NCBI RefSeq assembly: GCF_910589235.1
Contig: NC_060965.1
Location: 1-64,000 of the forward strand
Origin: Vespa crabro
Lineage: Eukaryota > Arthropoda > Insecta > Hymenoptera > Vespidae
DNA length: 64,000 nucleotides
Reading direction: 5' to 3'
Positions 26,601 through 40,428 of the stretch are shown one piece after another (position 1 is the stretch's first letter; the number at the start of each line of letters is the position of its first letter). The notes under the pieces were generated by a model. That model made no database searches. It was not told the DNA's origin and saw nothing but the letters and a program-made list of their open reading frames with translations. The translations under genes and the position numbers were made by a program.

Positions 26601-26990
26601 GAAAACCGCTCGGCAATTAAAATTTTGAAGTACTAGAAGTTTATATTAAAATTATTTTTGGTCCCGCGCTCGATTCAGACATTTTATTGTTTAAATAAAT
26701 GTACTATTGTTTAAATATGACTCTATTCTATCCCGCGTTCATCAAAGACCGTTTAAATATTTATAATATCATCGGGGATATTAATTTCTAAGTTTTCTCA
26801 TTCAGGAAATTGGTTCGCGATTTGCACTCGTCGGAGTATAAAGGAAAACTATTTCAGCAATTATCAATGTTATGGGAAATTGCGTTTATATTTATATTAC
26901 GCCAACTACGTGATTGTAATTGTTATTTATTTAAGTAGAGGAATTTATATTAATATGTTTTACGCGAGCTATGTCTAATATTATTGCGAA

Positions 26991-28490
26991 TGCACTATCG
27001 TTTAAACAATGATCTATTGTATCCCATAAATTCATTATTATGTTTTGTATTCATTATACATTATTTAAAATTATCGAAAATTTGTGTTATTTAAATTTCT
27101 TTTCGTATTTTTATGTTATATCTACATAGCTGTCCAATTTGTAATTAATTAAGTTTCTTAGCTTGGGCTAACATAATATGCGTAATTTGTGTATTCCTAT
27201 ATCATACTTTTGATGTTTCCATATTTTCGTATGATAGATTGAAAAATTACATGCTTCGCGGGGTGGGATTTGCAAAGGCGCTTCCGCGTATTTCTTCCTG
27301 CTATTGGTAACTCCGCCATTTGGAATTATTTCGTCGTATCAGTAACAACAGGCCTACCTCGTCTCGTTAATTACAAGTTATTAGTATATTCTTTTTATAG
27401 GTACATGTTTATTTTATATATCAATCGATTTCCCAAAATGCAATTTCCACACACGTATGTTCGCAAGTCGTTGCGTCGTCTTGTTTAAAAGATATCCGCG
27501 GAAATAATATCGGCGTTTTGGCTTCTCCTTTGGAATTATGACGGAGTTATATTTACTTTTCGAATTTTTATTTTCGCACTATCGATACTTTATCCGTCTT
27601 TTAACGATGTTCTTATTAATAATTCTTCGTTAATTAGTCGTGTTCGATTTTATTTCATCGTATATACGATATTCATGTACACATAGATATCTTTCTTTCG
27701 TAGAGACCCAAATATCGGTAATTCCTGCACCCATATATAATGCATTCGCATATAATTAATTTTCTACTGCACTAATATTGATCTAATATTTTTTAGTGTA
27801 TAAACTAAGAAAACTACATAGCACGATAGCAATAATATTTGAAATGCAACCATCCTGCACGTACATATAAGTCTATCTACTTTCAAATAAATACGGCGAT
27901 ATTCTTAACGGTGGGAGAGAGAGAGAGAGGGAGAGAAAGATAATTAGGTTAGGATATAGATAACAAGTTGAAGGTTCCCTTACCAATCGTCTCCGGCAAA
28001 TAAAAAAAGAAACACTAGTAGAGAGTGATAAAATGTTATTATTGGTACATATCTGTGTATATATATACGTTGTGCAATTCGAAGAATTTGAGAAGTACCT
28101 GCCGGAAAAAGTATTTGTAAATAATCAAAAGACGATTGGAGAGATCGACCTTGACACGACTTCTCCGATTCGTCATCTTAACTAACGCGTTAGTACGCAG
28201 TATTCGTTCCTCTAAGCAGCTCTCTAGACGTATTCAGGCCTGCTCTTGTTTCATTACTTTCAATTCATCTAATTTCTCATTTACATTATATATAATATTT
28301 TATAAGCTTGATTTAATCATTTATGACTTGTTAATTCTAATTTCGCACCTGATTACATCACTCCTGTCACATTAAACTTCATATATATGTATATATATAC
28401 ACGCACGCACGCACGCACAATTATATATACAAATGTTCTTAACTTTACTCTATATTAATAATATTCTTTAATTTTGCCCTGCACTTATTC
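26991..28490. other. Satellite-to-unique-sequence transition, no gene seen
   Basis: Here the satellite ends and ordinary AT-rich DNA begins. It contains a short GA run at 27915-27929 and an ACGC run at 28401-28418. Frames of 72 and 79 codons (27270 and 28136) show no family signature and are probably chance. Confidence 0.5.
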
Positions 28491-28757
28491 ATTGCATTGA
28501 CATCTAATCTGTCAACTGGGACACATTCGAAAGAAACTACCATCCAAGTACTATCTCCTGCTGCTCTTCGGAAACATACAGCTCTTTGGATAGAATGCAT
28601 ACAAGTAAGTTTATCTTTAGGGGATTTTAATTAAATTCCTACTATTAAAGAATTAGACTTTAATTCTAACAAAATATCTCATTGTGCCATTGGATGTGCC
28701 TTATTGACATTTTATTACGAGTTAGGTCTATTATATGCAGAACTTAGAAATAAGTCG
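28488..28757 (+). pseudogene. Broken protein-coding fragment of unknown family
   Basis: One frame reads like a real protein over about 90 codons. The first part includes LSTGTHSKETTIQVLSP and RKHTALWIECIQ. An in-frame TAA stop follows at 28632-28634, and the same frame then continues with IPTIKELDFNSNKISHC and YYELGLLYAELR, before a second stop at 28758. There is no initiator ATG for the fragment. An intron does not rescue it: using the GTAAGT at 28605 with the nearby AG sites leads to another stop or a tiny intron. I infer a decayed gene copy or exon remnant. I do not recognise the parent family. A T32 tract follows at 28902; it is not a poly(A) tail for the + strand. Confidence 0.5.
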
Positions 28758-28900
28758 TGATTCCGTTTAAAACTACAAATAAAAGTTAAATTCTGTATGT
28801 CCAATTATCGAGAAAAAGCAACGTTTTAAATTGAGAATAAGCCCCGATTCGTGATTGAATCATAAAAAAAATATCGAGTGTAAAGCACTATAGAGATTAC

Positions 28901-28901
<1 letters not shown>

Positions 28902-28933
<32 letters not shown>
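28902..28933. repeat. Poly(T) tract, 32 bases
   Basis: An uninterrupted run of 32 T on the + strand. It lies about 145 bases after the broken coding fragment. It could be the reverse of a retroposed poly(A), but I see no coding sequence on the minus strand beside it. Confidence 0.9.
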
Positions 28934-28937
<4 letters not shown>

Positions 28938-31183
28938 AATTACACGATAAGAGTTTTAAGATGTGTCAGTAAAAAAGAAAATAAAAAGCAGGATAGTGCT
29001 TAGTGAGCGCGAAGTAGGGTGAAATATACCAAAGGGGAACACGTAACTCGCGATCGGTATGATGTTTTTAAAGCGCGATCAAGCGGCAGGAGAATTTCGA
29101 TCACGATGGAAGAATGCACCTGGAGAGATCGAGATAGAAGTTCGAAAATGTATGTCCATTGAACTGGAATAAAAAACGATTCCGCATCTTCCCTCGACAG
29201 GAATGACCTACATACCCGACATACCAAGTGTCAGAGACGTTTCATTGTCATTTTTATACCAAACTAGATGACTTATAATCGATAAATCATTCAAAATATT
29301 ACTTTAATTGCAAGTTTCGACTAGAATGTACTTGAAAAGCCTTCAAATATCGCATTGTTAATTTACAAATTATTAAGTAAGTAAAATGATGGTGCATAAT
29401 TGATGACACGTCTCTTTTCGCACACATACAAGCGCCAACTATTTAACTGTTTATTTTACTATTTACTCTTATTTAATTATTGCCATTGGTTAGATAAATG
29501 TGTCCGTGTGAAAAAGGAAAAATTATTAATCATTGAACGAACGATTAAATCATTCATATGTTTTAAAATCGTAGAAAAAGATGAGAGGGAAGATTGATAT
29601 CGGTCTTACTTGGCACAAAATACAATATAACACGAAAATAGTATGCAGTATTTCGGAAGAAAAAGAGAATACAAATTCTATAAAAAAAAAAAAAAAAAAA
29701 AAAAAAAATATTTAGCATTGTGTGAATGACAGTAGAAAAGTCTCGAAGGGAAACGATCAGAGGCGGGCATGTCAACGATGAATCGAGCTTGAGTTCGAGC
29801 CCATAAACCACTTTTCGTCATCTATCACGGGATGCACCTGTGCCTTTTGGAAAGGCGCGCAACGCACACGGAGATGCGAATCGTCGAAGATGGACTCTTT
29901 TCTGCCTGGTGCGTGCACAAGTACGAGACGAGTACGGGCAGGAACACGCGCACGCATATACGCGTACGTACTTTACGTAAGTGCGATCGAGTCTCGATGA
30001 GTATTATCTCGAGAGTAGGATCGGTTGGGTAGGATCAGCGAGAAGGATCGACGACGATCGGAATACTTTTCCGCCTGTCTTTCGAGGACTGCGTAACGGC
30101 ATAACGATTTTCACAGGTGCAATGATAATTACGACGTTCTCGTCGAGGCCGTGAAAGAGGAACGTGCGCAAACGATCGAGTACATATCGTATCATATATA
30201 CAGGCTGTGGACACTTTCTCGGTGAACCGAATCGAAGGCCTCCGGAATCCGCAGCTTGCACGTAATAACAGCTTTACGCGTTGAGAAGAGCGCACCGACG
30301 AGTAATATTTATCCGCTTGCCGTCCGGTTTTCTGATTCTCGGCTTTGTACGTATACGACGAGTATACACGTTTGAGGTATACACGCATACTCGTGTATAC
30401 CTACATACACCTGCATATATCTTTCGGTCTCTTCTTCCTCTTCCTCTTTTAGCTTTTCCTTCATCTTTGCAATTCTTATCTTTGCCTCCGACGTATTTCG
30501 CATCTATCTCGTCGTAGATAACTAGGTAACGAGGGAGAGAAAGAGAGAGAGAGAGAGAGAGAGGGAGGGAGGGAGGGAGAAACTCGAATCCGAGTAGGTC
30601 GAATTCTTGGCAATACGTATTATTTTCATCCGAGGGCAAAGAGAAAATGAGATTACGTCCAGTTTGTGTGCGTGGTTGCGTGTATATGTAAGGCCCACCG
30701 TTATGCAGCCAAATTAACGTACGGTAAATTCAATGACGCCGACCTTGATGCATTTAATCCAGATCGTTAAAGCGCAAGAGTAGGCGTATTGTCGGTACGG
30801 TATCGTCTGCCGATTAATGCGTACTCTCTCACACGGGCGTTTACACTTTCCGTTGAGGAGTGTTCATTTACGCGAAAGCACACAGCCTTGCTCGCTCGCG
30901 CGAGAGTTCTTATCGTAATTAGATGCATCGAGGAGGTAAGACCGCCAAGAAATAATTTTCCTCGCGATATAATGCGGCTAAAGGCGACCTGGCAAAAGGC
31001 TCAATTGCTTGACTGAGCTTGCTAACCAACGAGTAAGGAAGGAGCGTACCAACGAATGTGCGTCGCTTTAATTAATAAGGAAAGACTGCTTGTCTGCGAC
31101 AGCTGCCGCGATAACCCCGAAAAGTGCGCGCCTACTTACGTCCTTTCCCTTCTCTCTCTCTCTCACACACGCGCGCACGCACG

Positions 31184-31226
<43 letters not shown>

Positions 31227-34200
31227 CCACTCTTTCTCCTTTCCTTTCTCTCCTCTTTGCGAGTGAACGTACACCATCCTTATTTAAGTGTACGGCGAGG
31301 GCACGCGCCGATTATCGGCAAGTGGAAGAACTCGCGATGGGCACGCGTATGTCTCGTCCCTCCTCGACGAGCACGCGCCGAGTCTGACCGATTTTCTCTC
31401 GTGCGATCGACCGATGCACGCCGAAGATTAAGAGAGAAAAATTGATCTCTTCGCCGTTTCCGGGCCAAGCGAGCAAAAGCATAAACGAACGCTTCGTGCT
31501 CCCCATCGATTTCCGATTGAATAAGACGATTAGTCTTTTTACCTTTTCTCTTTTGATCTACATACCGAAAAACACGCTTGATTTTTTTATTTTTATATAA
31601 TAACGAACGAGAATAGGAGGAAAAGAAGGGAAGGGGATACTTCTGAATGAGATCATTCATATAAAATATCTCTTATTTTATTTTAGTTCTTTTCTAGTTC
31701 GAACGGTTGGCGCGCGACGAGCTTATCTTTTTTATACGAACTTTCCACTTTTCCGAAGATTTCGGGTCGGAATGATATCCCTTTTTCGTCTTTAATTCCT
31801 TATTCTGTAACTCTCTCGTACATAATCATCGAGGAAATTATCTTGGTGATCATCGATCGCGCGTGCTCCACGTCTTTGTACACCCACAGAGCAGCCGGCA
31901 CACAGAGGCCACCTTCCGGCTACCGCTTTTACCTCGATTTTCACTTTCTAGAGAATTTTCGAGGCCACCAATTATCGAAGCGATCGTCACTAACGGGAAC
32001 ACGTCGCGTGCCCACCGAAATAAACGGATTTTGCCGGGAGTGCAACGGTGTGCTTTTTTCTCTTCTCCTTTCGCCGGACCAAAAGGAAAAGATGACGGGG
32101 GTGGTACAATGAGAAAATAATGAAAGATTTCCCGTTACACAATGACACCTATGAGATTTTCCTAACGAGTTTGTCCCTTCGTCATCGTTTCGATTTTAAT
32201 TTCTTTACCGAGTTAAGTGCGCCGAGGGCGCGGATCTTCCACGGATAAAAGCTCGCGCTTTCCATCGTAAGCGTATATGTCTATTCCGTTTAATCTCTTT
32301 CGTTCTCTTCTTTCGTTCATCGATCAATGTCTGGCGTCGTTGGCTTCTACAAGCCCGCGTTCACCATAAATTTAACCGAGATGGACAGCGCTACGTACGA
32401 ATACGAACGCTCTTCTGGATTGGCTTAAAGAGAGGCAAAGCGATTTCATTTGGCCGTGAATGACGACTAAATGTAAATGGACATGCTTATACTCGCCTCG
32501 ATATGCCAAGCGGTCGTTATATTTCGCTCGAAGGCACATCGGTGAAATGCGCTACCGAACGAAACGCTTGTACTTGATCAAACAAATCCAAGCGATAATA
32601 ACAGTGCATTAAAATGTTTTCTTCGGTTCTACATACTCCAATCACCCAAAATAAATGAAAAATGTTCGCCAATGATGGTCCGTATTTTTGCTAAAGTTGA
32701 CATACCTCGATCGATCATCCTTTCGACGTCTCGTCGTTGAGACTCTCGAAGAAACTTCGTAGAATTTCGTTCTAATTTATTTTTTGACAGTAACCCTCTT
32801 CCACGAGAATTCATTTGCATTCGAAAGATCTCCCAACAGGTATGCGCGCATCTTGGAATCATGGCTTTTGCCTTAATCTCTAAGAAATAGGAGCGAGACC
32901 CCTGTTCTCGGAGTCTGGGTTGCATCTAACAATCTATTCTACGTGTCTCGATTTTTGCCTGACAATGAGAAAGAATGCAAACGAAGCGTGAACGAAGCGT
33001 GAACGAAGCGTGAACGAGGCGTAACAAAAATGACTACATAATACGGATACGGACGATCCGATTTTTCAATATACATACATAGGTACCTATTCTTTTGCTT
33101 GGCTACGTTACTCTATCGTTTAGCAGAATATAAAATAGACGCAAGCAAAATGCATATGCACGATTCATTGTCGTATTAGAATAACCTTTTAGATTTCCCT
33201 CTGTATACTTTGTTATAATTTACGTACCTAATAAAGGTATGAATATATGATAACGATTACATAATGAAATTGGCATCTGTTTAGATTTATAACTAGATAA
33301 TATCTATAACGAAGAAGAATAATATCTTTAAGAAATCAATCTTATCCGATTTAAGATAAAAACGCTCTCGCTCACATGATGCACGTTAGTCGTTAGTAAT
33401 ATCGTTGAAGGAGAGTCTTGTTACGGAGCTTAATAAATCAATGACAAGAAACTTTCGAGAAGAACTCTGTGGGCTTTCTTCGCGAATCTATCTTCGTACG
33501 ATATGAAAGTGAGCGAAGACTCGTATATGCACGTACGAGATTTATCAATATCTTACCAAAGGAAGTATCCGTTTGCTTTACCGTTCATTATGTAAAATGT
33601 AAAAGGGTAAGAACTCTCGATGCATCTTTCGGCAAATTACGATTGTTGACGCTCGATTGCGTTATTATGCGTTTTCATTGGATAATAGATAACCCAACTA
33701 GTAGGTAGTAAGTAAATACTTAAATATGCATAATGTATATGCAAGGGTCTCTAAAGTAAGTATATAGGATCCTGTGATCGATATAACCTCGAGTCGAGTG
33801 CCACTCGAGTTTTCTTACGTAATACATTGCAATATATGCATAAAGTTTATTTAATTGATCTATCAATAGTGCATTCTAATTTATAATTTTCGAACATTTA
33901 GTCCCATCAATGATAATAAGTATTTCTAGGAGATGACAACTAGGAAAAAGATTGAACATTTCATTTGCATTTTCAGACACATCTACCCTGAATAAATACT
34001 TATCTACTTACGATCGTTCGCAATAATCATTAAGGTAATCATTTAATCTATGATTAATCGAGAAAAAATACAGACCTATAAATTATTTAAAGATTTTTCA
34101 AAATTACCTGTTAAATGTCTCACGTAAACGGTCGCGATCCTTTACACAATCTTCTATAGAATACTATTTCGTTCTTCTAATTCGTAATAATCCGTAACTC

Positions 34201-34380
34201 AAAAGTTATTTAGATTAGCTCGTATCGAAGAGTGTCAGTTAGCTTCGTTAAACAGTTTGTTTGCGCATCAGGTCGTCTTTGTGCTAGGCAGGTATACGCG
34301 ATCGCACTCCGCGACGAATCCTCCAAACCAATGGCAGTATTCTGTCTTTACTAAAATTCCCATTCGAAATGCGATAAAAT
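28934..34380. other. Unique DNA without a supportable gene
   Basis: No frame here shows a recognisable domain, and the longer ones (126-129 codons at 31056-31445 on + and 31280-31660 on -) overlap each other and run through a CA/CT microsatellite. The block contains an A27 run (29682-29708), a GA/GGGA tract (30531-30580), and a four-fold 11-bp repeat aacgaagcgtg at about 32980-33022. The part at 29.8-31.5 kb is richer in CG than its surroundings and might include regulatory or untranslated exons, but nothing proves it. Confidence 0.5.
31151..31225. repeat. Compound CT / CA / GCAC microsatellite
   Basis: A (CT) run is followed by CACACA, GCGCGCACGCACGCAC and then a (CA) run of about 18 repeats. 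This alternating purine-pyrimidine stretch could adopt Z-DNA. Confidence 0.95.
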
Positions 34381-34389
34381 ATTTGAATT

Positions 34390-34406
34390 GAGAGCGAGCG
34401 AGCGAG

Positions 34407-34454
<48 letters not shown>
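34390..34454. repeat. (GA)n microsatellite with GCGA lead-in
   Basis: Starts as gagcgagcgagcgagagcga and becomes a pure GA run to 34454. A separate (CTTT) run follows at about 34496-34524. Confidence 0.95.
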
Positions 34455-34457
<3 letters not shown>

Positions 34458-35504
34458 ACGTATTTTATTCTATGGATTCGAGAAATTCTTTCTCGTTTTT
34501 TCTTTCTTTCTTTCTTTCTTTCTTCCTTTTAATTCTTATCCAGTCATTTTCACGTCGTTCTTCGGGTAAGACACATTTCTCAAACACAATGCCATATCAA
34601 TGGCAGGGAGTTGGCACTAGAATAATAATAGAATAGTAGCCGATTCTAGCTTAGAAATAGTCTAGACGGGAGACAGCACGACAATGGATAAACCTATATC
34701 GATCTGGCACCAAACATTTTTCACTTTGAGGGAAACTTTTTCCCTTCTATATTATATCAACCTTGAGTTTCCATTGATGAGTGTAACTTGGGAGAAAAGT
34801 ATCTTTGGTACTTTTACAATTTTTAAATCATAAAAATCCCATTCTTTTTATAATGACTGTAAGCTTTTATAATGACTTTCACACAATTATTATAGACCAT
34901 TATTATATATTACTATTATTATTTTTTTACCATCTAAAAGGTAACATTTTTGATGAATTATTTATTTTATTCCGTTATGCCTCCTAATTTGATAGTTTCA
35001 ATTTTCTCTTAAGATGACAAATACAACAAGCTTACTACAGATAACGACGAAAAGTCGTTCTTATGTTAATCTTAAATAATCCTAATTCATTCTCGTCTAA
35101 TGCGCTAAACAGGGTGATGTTAATCTGTCGTAGGCGCGAAAAAGTATTATTACCCACTTTTCTTCTCGTTCTTTTTTCTTAGCTTCGATAATGGAAATTA
35201 CATATACCTATTAATCAGATGCTAATACGCGCGTTGTCTTGGTTAAAAAGTTAATGCCCCTTCCGGTAATGTACGCCTGTTTCCTGCTTCGAGTCTTCTT
35301 CTTCGTAGCATGCAAACACGTTTTTGTCGGAACGCGGGAACCTACAATTCCATTCGAATTTCGGTATTAATTTTCGTCGGCCCCGTGTAAATATTCTCTA
35401 AAGATGCGATAAAAACTGTTAATTAGTGATCCTTGTGATGTATCCGCATTATTTTTAAATGGTGAAACATCTGTCCTTTTGAGTACCGTTTTCTTATAAA
35501 TGAA

Positions 35505-35507
<3 letters not shown>

Positions 35508-35562
<55 letters not shown>

Positions 35563-35677
35563 GTATCTATCTATCTATCTATCCATCTATCCATCTATCT
35601 GTCTATCTATCTATCTCTCTATCTATCTATCTGTCTGTCTATCGCTGTATCTATCCATCTGTCTATCTATTTATCTA
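35508..35677. repeat. (CT)26 followed by (CTAT/CTGT/CCAT)n
   Basis: A pure CT run to 35560 passes into a tetranucleotide array of ctat with ccat and ctgt variants up to about 35677. One frame stays open through it as a Ser/Leu/Ile/Tyr string, which is an effect of the repeat. Confidence 0.95.
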
Positions 35678-37336
35678 GATTTTCTTCTGATTACATTTAA
35701 TTTCCTCTAAAAATCTTATACAATTTTTTTGTTATCTTCATCGAGTCATTATATTAAATAAGACGAATTATTTAAAATGTTACTTATTATCTTTATTCTT
35801 TTTCTATAGGATTAATGCAAAGAAAAATTGTTTAAATAATTGCGTTATTTTATACACGATATTACGAAAGATAATTTTTAGGTTTCGAATAATGAAGGAA
35901 CGATCGCATCAAATTTTGTGACCCCAAATGAAAAGATAATACTTACGGTCACCCGTAAACTTCTCCGGTTCTTTTTTAGCGCGCCTTATTATGCAGATCG
36001 CTGTATTAACCTAATTTTGAACGTGGCTCGCGATTGATGTGCTCGTCAACCTTAATCAGCACCGTGCCGTTCTTTAAAGATTCGTTATCGAATTATCGCA
36101 AAAAAGTTTGCGAACGAGTTGCGATTTCGACTTTCGATATTTCATCGTTAATACGTATTTAAAAGTAACGTAATAATCATTTATCCCTGAACGAAAGAAG
36201 ATACTTCGCGCAGTGCACCGCGAGCTTTTCTTACATCGACCGTCTCAACTTTCTTCCATTTTGTTCGTTTTGGTATCGCAAATTAATTCGCGTTCCATTT
36301 ATAAAATGTTATAAATCAGCAACGAGCATCGCATCGTGTATTTACCGCGTCGTTTAACAAATGATTATTATTAATTTTATTAAATGTAATAATCAAGCGA
36401 GAAAACTTTCGCTCGTTGATGGTACGTAAAATATCAATTTTATAACTCATTGCCAATTAGCTACAAGATAATTATCGAACACGAGGAAACATCGATTAGC
36501 GGAGGATCGAATATTGAAACTCGAACTCGAAGGGATCGAACCAATGAAGTGACTACGACAACTTCCGTGAGGGTAACGAAACAGCAAATTGCAGTTCGAT
36601 CGACGAGAGAGTCTTGGTATTGAGTTGCAACTACGCGTATAGAAGAGGTACCTGAGAGGAGGATAAAGTGCAACTTGTGAGCGCGCAACTGTTCGCTCGA
36701 CGTGCAGTCACACTATGTGTCTATTAACTATGGCAGCCATAGAAATACTTAGGAAAAATGCGGCTGACGTAGGGCGCCTGTCGATTGAGTTACCGACACG
36801 CTGTGTGTATTAATTACATGGCGCATGCCTTTTTCTTTTCTACGCACTAGAGGCGTATAACGATGATGAAAGAAAAGTAAAATCGTTTAGAATCGTTTCT
36901 ATCCCAAGATCGACACTTGGAACACTAGAAACAGACTGAAAGGGTTGTTGATTCGATCAATTTGACTTTTTTATTTTCTATCGAATTTATCGATTAAAAA
37001 ATTCACCGGTATGCACTTTAAGCATACAGGTAAGGAAATGAGAAAGATACCAGTATGAGCACGAGAAAAGAAATGGCATATCTCAGGATATATCGTGGCC
37101 CTTTGTATCTTGCAGCACGCACCTGTCCTGTCACAGGGCCAATCACTGCGGCTTAACAAATGCGAACGAAGTAACTCTTTTTACGCTCTTCCGTTTCTCC
37201 TTCTTCTTCCTCATTCTTTTTTCTTCGAGCCTTGCCGCTCAAGTAATTTATCAAAAGGACTCGCGCTGCTCCTTCATTAAATCCCAATTGCTCTCCATCA
37301 AATTAGTACGAAGCTGTCGTTTGTTGTGAATTTGGA

Positions 37337-37339
<3 letters not shown>

Positions 37340-37379
<40 letters not shown>
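37340..37379. repeat. (CT)20 microsatellite
   Basis: A pure CT run of about 40 bases. Confidence 0.95.
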
Positions 37380-37382
<3 letters not shown>

Positions 37383-40354
37383 TATTAGGTTCAAAAATAG
37401 ACGGTAAAAATACGAAAAGATAATGAAGCAGTTAGATTTTTTTATAGTTCGCTTTACCTGCGAAGGCGGTAACAAATGCAACTTGATGAAAAATATTTTA
37501 AATGCTGTGAAATTTAACACGTTGATCGGTTTTGTTAGGTTCCTTGCTATGATTGACGATTATAATTTAATTGTAGAGTTTAATTATATGTACCCATGCA
37601 TGGTTTAATAAAGAAAAAAGTACTACTGTGTATACGCATTAGAAATCTGGCGTAACAATTTAAACGATTTAAATAATTTATATATTCTTAAAGAAATCAA
37701 ACAAGAGTAATAAGGAATTAGCATCAGCATTAATTCTCAATTCGAGTACAATCAGCCTGATATAATTAGAATCAACTACTATATAATTAGAAAATATACT
37801 TACTATATAATTGGAAAAAGAAAGAAAATAAGGAAAAGCGATGAAAAAGAAACAATCAACAAATACTTCCAGCACGATATCGTTAGTCGAAGAAGTAGAA
37901 AAGAAACGAGCATGTAATATTTTGCAATATCTTCGGTAGGCACGTGACTCTCGTCTCGGGATACTCTTCGCTGCTTGTACGGAAAAATAATTTTGCGAGG
38001 ACACATTCGCGAATGCGCACGCGTTCACCCTCGGTACGTCCGTGGCATGCACCGTGCCACGTACGATATTTGCACGCACATTTACATAACATATGCTCTG
38101 TCCGCGAATGTATTGCACTAATTTGTCCCTCGACACAAAGTCTCGAACATTGTATAGGTATTTGAGAATTACGTCCGCATATCTTTCAATATGATAATCC
38201 TAAATTATCAAGGAAGCAGAAGGGGGAGGAGAGAGAGAGAGAGGGGGGTGGGGATTTTAAATTCTCAATCAAGGAAAAAACGAAATTCTTCTTAAAGGAA
38301 TTAACGGCGTTGGTACTAACGAGTATCGGTATACTTTCCCGTCGGATTAACGGGCTATGCCAAATTCGAGCCACGTGGCACGATATTGTATAAAGGTTTG
38401 TACGGGCAATGAAACTTGAATATTTCGAATAAATTTCAACGTCGTCTTATTTATTTAACATACGATGTCGAGTTCTTGATGTTATTTCGGACTGTGTCGT
38501 TGAAAAATTTCCTGTCCCCTTTACGTATATACTTTATATACTCGTAGAGGGATAAGGCAGGAAGAAAGTTTCAGTTCGGTTTCTTTAATGGTTGAAAAAT
38601 TGGGGCGCAATAATTCGTTGCACTTGCATCTGCGGTTAATAATTCCACGGGAATCACCTGGGCATTACGCGATGGGCTCTCTCGGTTATATACGCACGGA
38701 TAGCGTATGGAAATCGATGCCGTTGCATGGCGTGTACCGATTGAGAGAAGCGTGCTCATTCCCGACGCACTCGAATGAGAGCCACCGCTCGTTTACGTAT
38801 TCCGCCTGTGACTACTTTGCGGATGATTATCGTACAAGAAGAGCGTACCGTTGTCTCCTCAAGGACATTATCGGTCGTACTCCACCGGGACGTAAAGCAT
38901 TAAAGCCGAAAAGAAAATATCTAAAAGTACGTTATATCGTATTTTCTTCACCTAAATCATTACTTAGGCGATAATCACTGTCAACTATTTTACGTTAACG
39001 AATTAATTGAATCGTTTTATTCGATTTGACAATACATAAGAAAAATCATGAAAAACATTAATACGTCGATCCTGATCATTAATTCAAATGCGCTGCATAC
39101 GCGAAGGAGCGTTGCAATGCATTAAGGTGCGCGTTATATTAAGATCTTTCCCGATCATTTATCATCGTCCATCACCGTCCAATTCGTCTTTTATGCTCTC
39201 GTATGCGGGAGCAGAGATTTAAAAGGGCTTTCCCGTCTTGTACTCTCTCCTTCGGAAAGGAGCCCGACCAACAGCTGATACTTCCGTCAATAGCAGTCCT
39301 TCTGCATTCCTTTATTAAATACCTGTACCTACCTGCTTCGCTCTCGTATTACTACCTGACCATCGCTTCGATACGCCGGCCTAGTGATCTTTAACCTCTT
39401 CGCTTCGTTTCTCGATCTATTTCTATTATCTTCGATGACTGCGATATTCTCCTGACGTTAATGATTGCTTCACGTTTCTATCTTTTCTTTTTTTATTACA
39501 CACACACACACACAAATGTCATAGGGTTTTCCGATCAAAAATCTTTCACAATGCGATTAGAAAAAGAAACATGCAAGATTATTGAGTTTAATTTTAGGAA
39601 ATGGATATTATTTGATAGGAAATTAATCTGTCTCAATAGCTCGATACTTGTAAGTAATTCTTGTCTTTCCTTCGTGCTCGTATTTCGATCGATTCAACGT
39701 AGGTATACTCAAGTCTTTGGCCATTTAAGAAGTCTTCTCTCTCGATTAGGCTTGAAATATTTTGCGACTTCATTCATGGGTCTAACCTAAAAGGGAGACT
39801 TTTATGACTTCATTCACGCACTACTCCAAGTTCTCGAAGGTAAAGTGAAAGACGAAAGTGTTGCTTCCTTTTATATATTTTTCCCCATTCATTCTTCGAA
39901 CACGCTTCTTTCTTTACTTTGTCAATTACTCCCTTCAGTCCCTTCGAATTGTGAAAAGAAACGAGAATGTAATTTCACTCTTAGTATCACTACTTCAACA
40001 TTATCAGACAATAGTTGACTTTTAAATATGAAATCGTAAAGAGATCATTGATTTGTTTTATTAGAAAATCTATTCAAAGAAGTCAAAGTAAGATATCATA
40101 AGTGTTTGGTATCGTTTAAAAATGCAAAAGCTTGACCATGCTGCCTTCAGGTAGATCACAATCTATCGGCAACGATTCGAATAAGAAAAACCTCTCATTA
40201 TGGATCGAATCAAGTAAAGGTAGCGCCTCATTAACGTTCCCGTTCTCGGGACTTGCACGGATACGTCTACTCGACGCTTGGAAAAGAAGCTCTCAGTGGT
40301 GGACAGATCGTCAGGTGCAAGGTCGCACGACGCATACTTCTTCGCAGCCGGCTG

Positions 40355-40428
40355 CTCTCTCTCTCTCTCTCTCTCTCTCTACCTACCTACCTACCTACCT
40401 ACCTACCTACCTACCTATCTATCTATCT
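40355..40428. repeat. Compound (CT)n(ACCT)9(ATCT)3 microsatellite
   Basis: CT run to 40380, then nine acct units to 40416, then three atct units. Three overlapping frames cross it on the + strand with low-complexity translations; none is called. Confidence 0.95.

Larger units (their letters stand above)
17440..26990. repeat. 304-bp satellite array, about 30 units
   Basis: Each unit contains tgtttaaataaatgaactat, then cgcgtggtataaaaaccgta, cgaagtgcacacgtcggagt, gtcgcgagctgtcaaagtcg, gagaaaaccgctccgaaatt and a closing cccgcgcgcgattcagac. Unit starts are 303-304 bases apart across the block. The left edge (17440-17600) is a truncated unit. The right edge decays from about 26340, with the last recognisable fragments near 26990. 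The size, homogeneity and AT-richness are what one expects of a centromeric or pericentromeric satellite, but location cannot be read from this sequence. Confidence 0.95.

Noticed and set aside
17440..26990. CENP-B-box or hammerhead ribozyme inside the 304-bp satellite
   Set aside because: I looked for a CENP-B-type box and for the CTGANGA...GAAA core of a hammerhead; neither is present in the units read.
38588..38974. 128-codon frame free of microsatellites on the + strand
   Set aside because: No recognised motif, overlapping antisense frame, and no splice or start context beyond the ATG.
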